From: Panagrolaimus kolymaensis
Taxonomy: Eukaryota > Nematoda > Chromadorea > Rhabditida > Panagrolaimidae
Direction: 5' to 3'
NCBI GenBank assembly: GCA_028622995.1
Contig: JAJQJQ010000033.1
Location: 2,356,001 to 2,420,000, forward strand
Length of the DNA: 64,000 bases
Shown: positions 60,481-64,000 of the stretch, piece after piece
Layout: every line of letters starts with the position of its first letter
How positions within the stretch are numbered: position 1 is the first letter of the stretch
Position numbers and translations under genes: made by a program
The notes under the pieces: generated by a model
What the model saw: the letters and a program-made list of their open reading frames with translations, nothing else
The model's database searches: none
Told to the model about the DNA's origin: nothing

Positions 60481-61919
60481 AATGCTGAGCTTCGAGATTG
60501 ATCATAATTTCTGTTGAAAGATTGTGAGCGATTTTGGATTGGCTTGAAATCACCATTGTCACGATTGCGGTAAAAAGATTTTGACTTATCCTTAAAATTG
60601 CATGAAAAAAAAGTTAAGTAAAGTAAAGTACATCAAAATCAAGAACTTACAGATGTTTCACTTTCTGCGTTTTGCTGACGCAAAATTTCTTTCTTTTCAC
60701 GCTAAAAGTTTAGTAAGTTACTTTAAAATTTTATAGAAAAAAACATACCTCTCGAACATAGTCAACGAAAATGTTATCTCGTGTACGAAAAACAGGAGCT
60801 TTTAAAACTTTTTGATGACTCTTAAGCGCTTCTTTAGCTTCTTTGTACATTTCCACAATTTCTAAAAACTCAATTTTAAATCATGATATTTATATAATTA
60901 AAATAAAGTTTACCAGAATAAGGCTTTCGAAATTTTACAGATAGAACACCAGTTGAACTGTCATGAACATGAAGAACAAATTCTTCATTCATATATGTTT
61001 CAATTATTTTGGTAGGATGTCCAGTAGGAAATGCTTCTCTGAGATACTAAAAAACAATTAATGAATTTAAAAAAAACCATCACAATCTTTGTAATGACTT
61101 AATAAAGTATGAAAAACCAAAAATTTATACAAACTGCCAACCTTTTTAGTGAGCTCTTGACCATGAACAGTTTTGTAAAGATGTTGAATTTGATCCCATG
61201 GTATGATTTCAGTATCTTCATCAAGAGAGTATTGTAAAGCAAGTTTGGAAATTCGTTCACGTATCTATAACATTTACCATTAAAAGTTTAAAATTATAAA
61301 AGAAATATACTTCAAGGCATTTTTCTTGAAACTCGATTGTTGAATATTTGGCGACCCGGTGATACTCTTTTCTTGCTTCTCTAAAAACAAAAGCTTGAAA
61401 TAAAAGCGGATATTTAAAAGAAACTTCACCAACTTTTCTTCTTCGCTGAGAGCTGATTCAGACATGAGATTGGTAATATGCATAATATCATCAAAGCTGA
61501 TTGCAGAAAAGGTCTTGGAAGCATATTCTTCAAGTTCGTCTTTGTTGATGTTTATCTGAATTATTTCAGAACAATGGTCAGAGCATAGAAGCAATTCTGT
61601 TGTACGAAAGCCCAATGATTGGCTGATGGTGTCTAATCGGTAGCCAGTATCAGCCCTAAAAAAACACAAGTATAAACATAACGTCATCATATTTGTTGAT
61701 AACATACCGAAAGTGATTTTCAATTGCGGCAGCAGATTGTGGATGTGCACTTGAAACAACAGTTCTCCAAAGATCTTCTTTTATCATCAGTAATTCATCA
61801 TCGGTTGGTTTTTCTAATGATGGTGGAGGAGGCTGATTAATGCCTAATTCTTTCATATAATCATTTACACCGACATTTGATACACTTTGATCATCACTTG
61901 TATTAGCCATAGTTTTCAT
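60429..61919 (-). CDS. LOTUS-like protein, truncated copy fused to the SWEET tail
   Basis: Exons, right to left: 61708-61919, 61434-61655, 61311-61380, 61142-61264, 60914-61046, 60749-60861, 60651-60701, then the broken last exon. The copy follows the first gene to codon Ala in SRSSA, about 72 residues before the normal end. At 60480/60481 the reading frame passes without a shift into the SWEET frame (PSEKPENLFAGK). It then either reads to TAA at 60429-60431, or uses the SWEET donor at 60443 and continues into SWEET exon 6 (to 60270). The basic RS-like tail is therefore replaced. Both LOTUS-like regions are intact. Whether it is transcribed is unknown. Confidence 0.6.
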
Positions 61920-62660
61920 TCTGAAAACGAAAAATGAATAATGTATTTGTAAAATTTCCAGATTCTAAAAAATCAAAAGAGCCTTTAAAAAGGTTCTACC
62001 GTATGTTGCCTTTTTCGCTTTAAAAGCAATATGTGATTTGATTACGGGCTTTTTTTGAAAAGCCTATTTCATTCTTCGATCTTCAAAAGCAAAGCTTTTT
62101 TTGTCGATGTTTTTACTTTTTTTCTTCAATGTTATGACTTTTTCTTTCACATCACCTTTCCAAATGTTTCTTGTGCTTCTTTCTCATTGCTTTCCTTTTC
62201 ATTTTTTACGGCAATAAATGTCAAAAGCGCAACGTTTATCCATTTTGCAAAAAAAAAAAATCCCATACGTCTATGAACCATCATAGTCGGGTTATTTTTT
62301 GGGATAACTGGAATTCGTTATTTCTCTCAATATCTCCTAGATTGCTTTATAATGCTAAGATTGATTCGGTTTACCTTCATTTATTACTATTTTTTCTCTT
62401 TGTTTCTTTATTACTAGTATGATATCAAAGTTTTTTTTACCCTTATGTTCATAGCAATCCATTTATGGTTGTCTAGACATTTATTTACATTCGATGAAGA
62501 AATGATGTCTTTATACAGAGCATATTTTGCAGTAACGATTTATGTTAATTTTTCTCATCTTTTAATTCTAACATTTATACGCGAATTGTCTACTTAAGCG
62601 TTCAAAACATTCATAACGTTGAAAATTAACGTCATTTACAGGTGAAACGTTAGGTCCAAG
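61920..62660. other. Duplicated divergent promoter region
   Basis: Second copy of 39119-39859. It carries the complete upstream sequences of both the LOTUS-like and the ADP/ATP carrier genes, so copy 2 of each would keep its own promoter. Confidence 0.6.
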
Positions 62661-63740
62661 ATGGCAGATACTGCAAAACAACTACAAAAAGATGGAAAAA
62701 AGAAGGGCTTCGATACTAGAAAATTTTTGATTGATCTTGCCTCTGGTGGTAGTGCTGCTGCTGTCTCAAAAACTGCTGTTGCTCCTATTGAACGTGTCAA
62801 ACTTCTCCTTCAGGTATCTTTTTATTTTAAATTTCCATATGAATAAATGTTTTTTTAGGTTCAAGATGCTTCATTAAGTATTGCTGCTGACAAACGATAC
62901 AAGGGCATTATCGATGTTCTTGTTCGTATACCAAAGGAACAAGGATTTGCTGCATTCTGGCGTGGTAATTTAGCCAATGTCATCCGTTACTTTCCAACTC
63001 AAGCTTTGAACTTTGCTTTCAAAGATACTTACAAGAAGATATTCTTAAACAAGTAGGTTTTTTATCCTTTATTGAACTTTTTTTTAACTTTGCTTCCATT
63101 TTAGTGTCGATAAGAATAAGCAATTCTGGCGTTTCTTTGTTGGTAACTTGGCCTCTGGTGGAGCTGCTGGTGCAACATCCCTTTGCTTCGTCTATCCTCT
63201 TGATTTTGCTCGTACTCGTCTTGCTGCAGATGTTGGAAAAGGTGCATCTCGTGAATTCAAAGGATTAGCTGATTGCTTGGTCAAAATCGCCAAATCTGAT
63301 GGACCCATTGGACTTTATCGTGGTTTCTTTGTCTCCGTTCAAGGTATTATCATTTATCGTGCTGCATATTTTGGAATGTTTGATACTGCTAAGCATGTCT
63401 TTGCCAAGGATTCAAAACTCAACTTCTTCGCTGCTTGGGGTATTGCTCAAGTCGTCACCGTTTGTTCCGGTATTCTTTCATATCCTTGGGATACTGTTCG
63501 CCGTCGTATGATGATGCAATCTGGTCGCAAAGATATCCTCTACAAGAATACTCTTGATTGTGCTCTCAAAATTGTCCGCAACGAAGGAACTTCTGCTTTG
63601 TTCAAAGGTAATTTTGTTTTCTTATTTATGTACTTTTTCTTTTACATGTTATTATTTTAGGAGCTGGTAGTAATGTTATTCGTGGAACTGGTGGTGCTCT
63701 TGTCCTTGCTCTTTATGATGAAATTCAAAAGTTCATTTAA
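62661..63740 (+). CDS. ant-1: ADP/ATP carrier, copy 2
   Basis: Exons 62661-62813, 62859-63052, 63105-63607 and 63661-63740. It encodes the same 309 residues as the gene at 39860-40939, with identical introns and upstream region, so it should be functional if the duplication is real. All three carrier signatures and RRRMMM are present. Confidence 0.95.
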
Positions 63741-64000
63741 ACATCGGATGTCTTCAGCCTTGCTAACTTTTTTCATGATTTTTCTAATAGTTGAATAGTA
63801 GTTCTGTCTATTGGTCATTAACATAAAGTATTTTTAACTATTTTGCTTGCTTCCGAAACTTTTCTTTTGTTATTTTTTTGTTGCCATTATGCCTATGCAA
63901 GAATTCAAACCTTTTTTCTTGCTTGTTGTTGTCAAATTCTTATTTGCCGCAGGAAAAACAATTATCAAACTCTCACAGATTATCCATATTGCTTAGATTT

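Larger units (their letters stand above)
60481..64000. repeat. Direct duplication, copy 2 (continues past the window)
   Basis: Matches 37680-41199 base for base in the stretches compared, at an offset of 22801. It contains the truncated LOTUS-like gene, the divergent promoter region (61920-62660) and a complete ADP/ATP carrier gene. The right limit is not in the window. Confidence 0.95.

Overview
The window looks like nematode nuclear DNA. It is roughly 70% A+T, with many genes of small exons separated by introns of about 45-60 nt, AG acceptors preceded by T runs, and a gene set typical of worms: a TRA-3-type calpain, a class-2 lipase, a Patched-related protein, an NLP-7-like neuropeptide precursor, a SWEET transporter, an SKL-ended acyl-CoA oxidase and an RTEL-1 helicase. 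There is nothing prokaryotic, viral or organellar. Exon boundaries were worked out by hand from GT/AG sites, phase continuity and protein-family match. Twelve multi-exon models sum to an intact frame.

Layout. 1-3531: no gene. 3532-8445 (-): LAMMER/CLK kinase, possibly with a separate RS-rich first exon. 9251-10658 (+): unrecognised 246-aa protein. 11381-13269 (+): secreted lipase. 14660-18072 (+): calpain TRA-3. 18712-22742 (+): Patched-related protein, whose last intron is full of hairpins and a minisatellite. 22878-27773 (-): secreted PAN + 11x thrombospondin-1 protein in 20 exons. 28416-30156 (-): Rad9 clamp subunit with a repetitive SQ/SP tail. 30377-34344 (+): RUVBL1, TOM22 and an mTERF protein, closely spaced and probably an operon. 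35114-37321 (+): peroxisomal acyl-CoA oxidase. 37463-39118 (-): LOTUS-like protein. 39860-40939 (+): ADP/ATP carrier. 41648-42282 (-): four-TM protein. 42737-54229 (-): RTEL-1 helicase, with a 7.7-kb intron that holds an opposite-strand 7TM gene (49471-50799). 55253-57204 (+): SWEET transporter. 57515-57892 (-): neuropeptide precursor.

The right end is rearranged. 56994-58429 reappears inverted at 59046-60480 across a 616-bp spacer. The inverted arm abuts, without a gap, a direct second copy of 37680-41199 that starts at 60481 and runs off the window. The copies look identical apart from one homopolymer length. Consequences are a second neuropeptide gene, a second complete ADP/ATP carrier gene, and a LOTUS gene copy whose last exon is cut and fused in frame to the SWEET C-terminal coding sequence. 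This is either a very recent template-switch type rearrangement or an assembly error.

Most genes are housekeeping: genome maintenance (Rad9, RTEL-1, RUVBL1), mitochondria (TOM22, mTERF, ADP/ATP carrier), peroxisomal beta-oxidation and splicing kinase. Signalling and surface genes sit between them.
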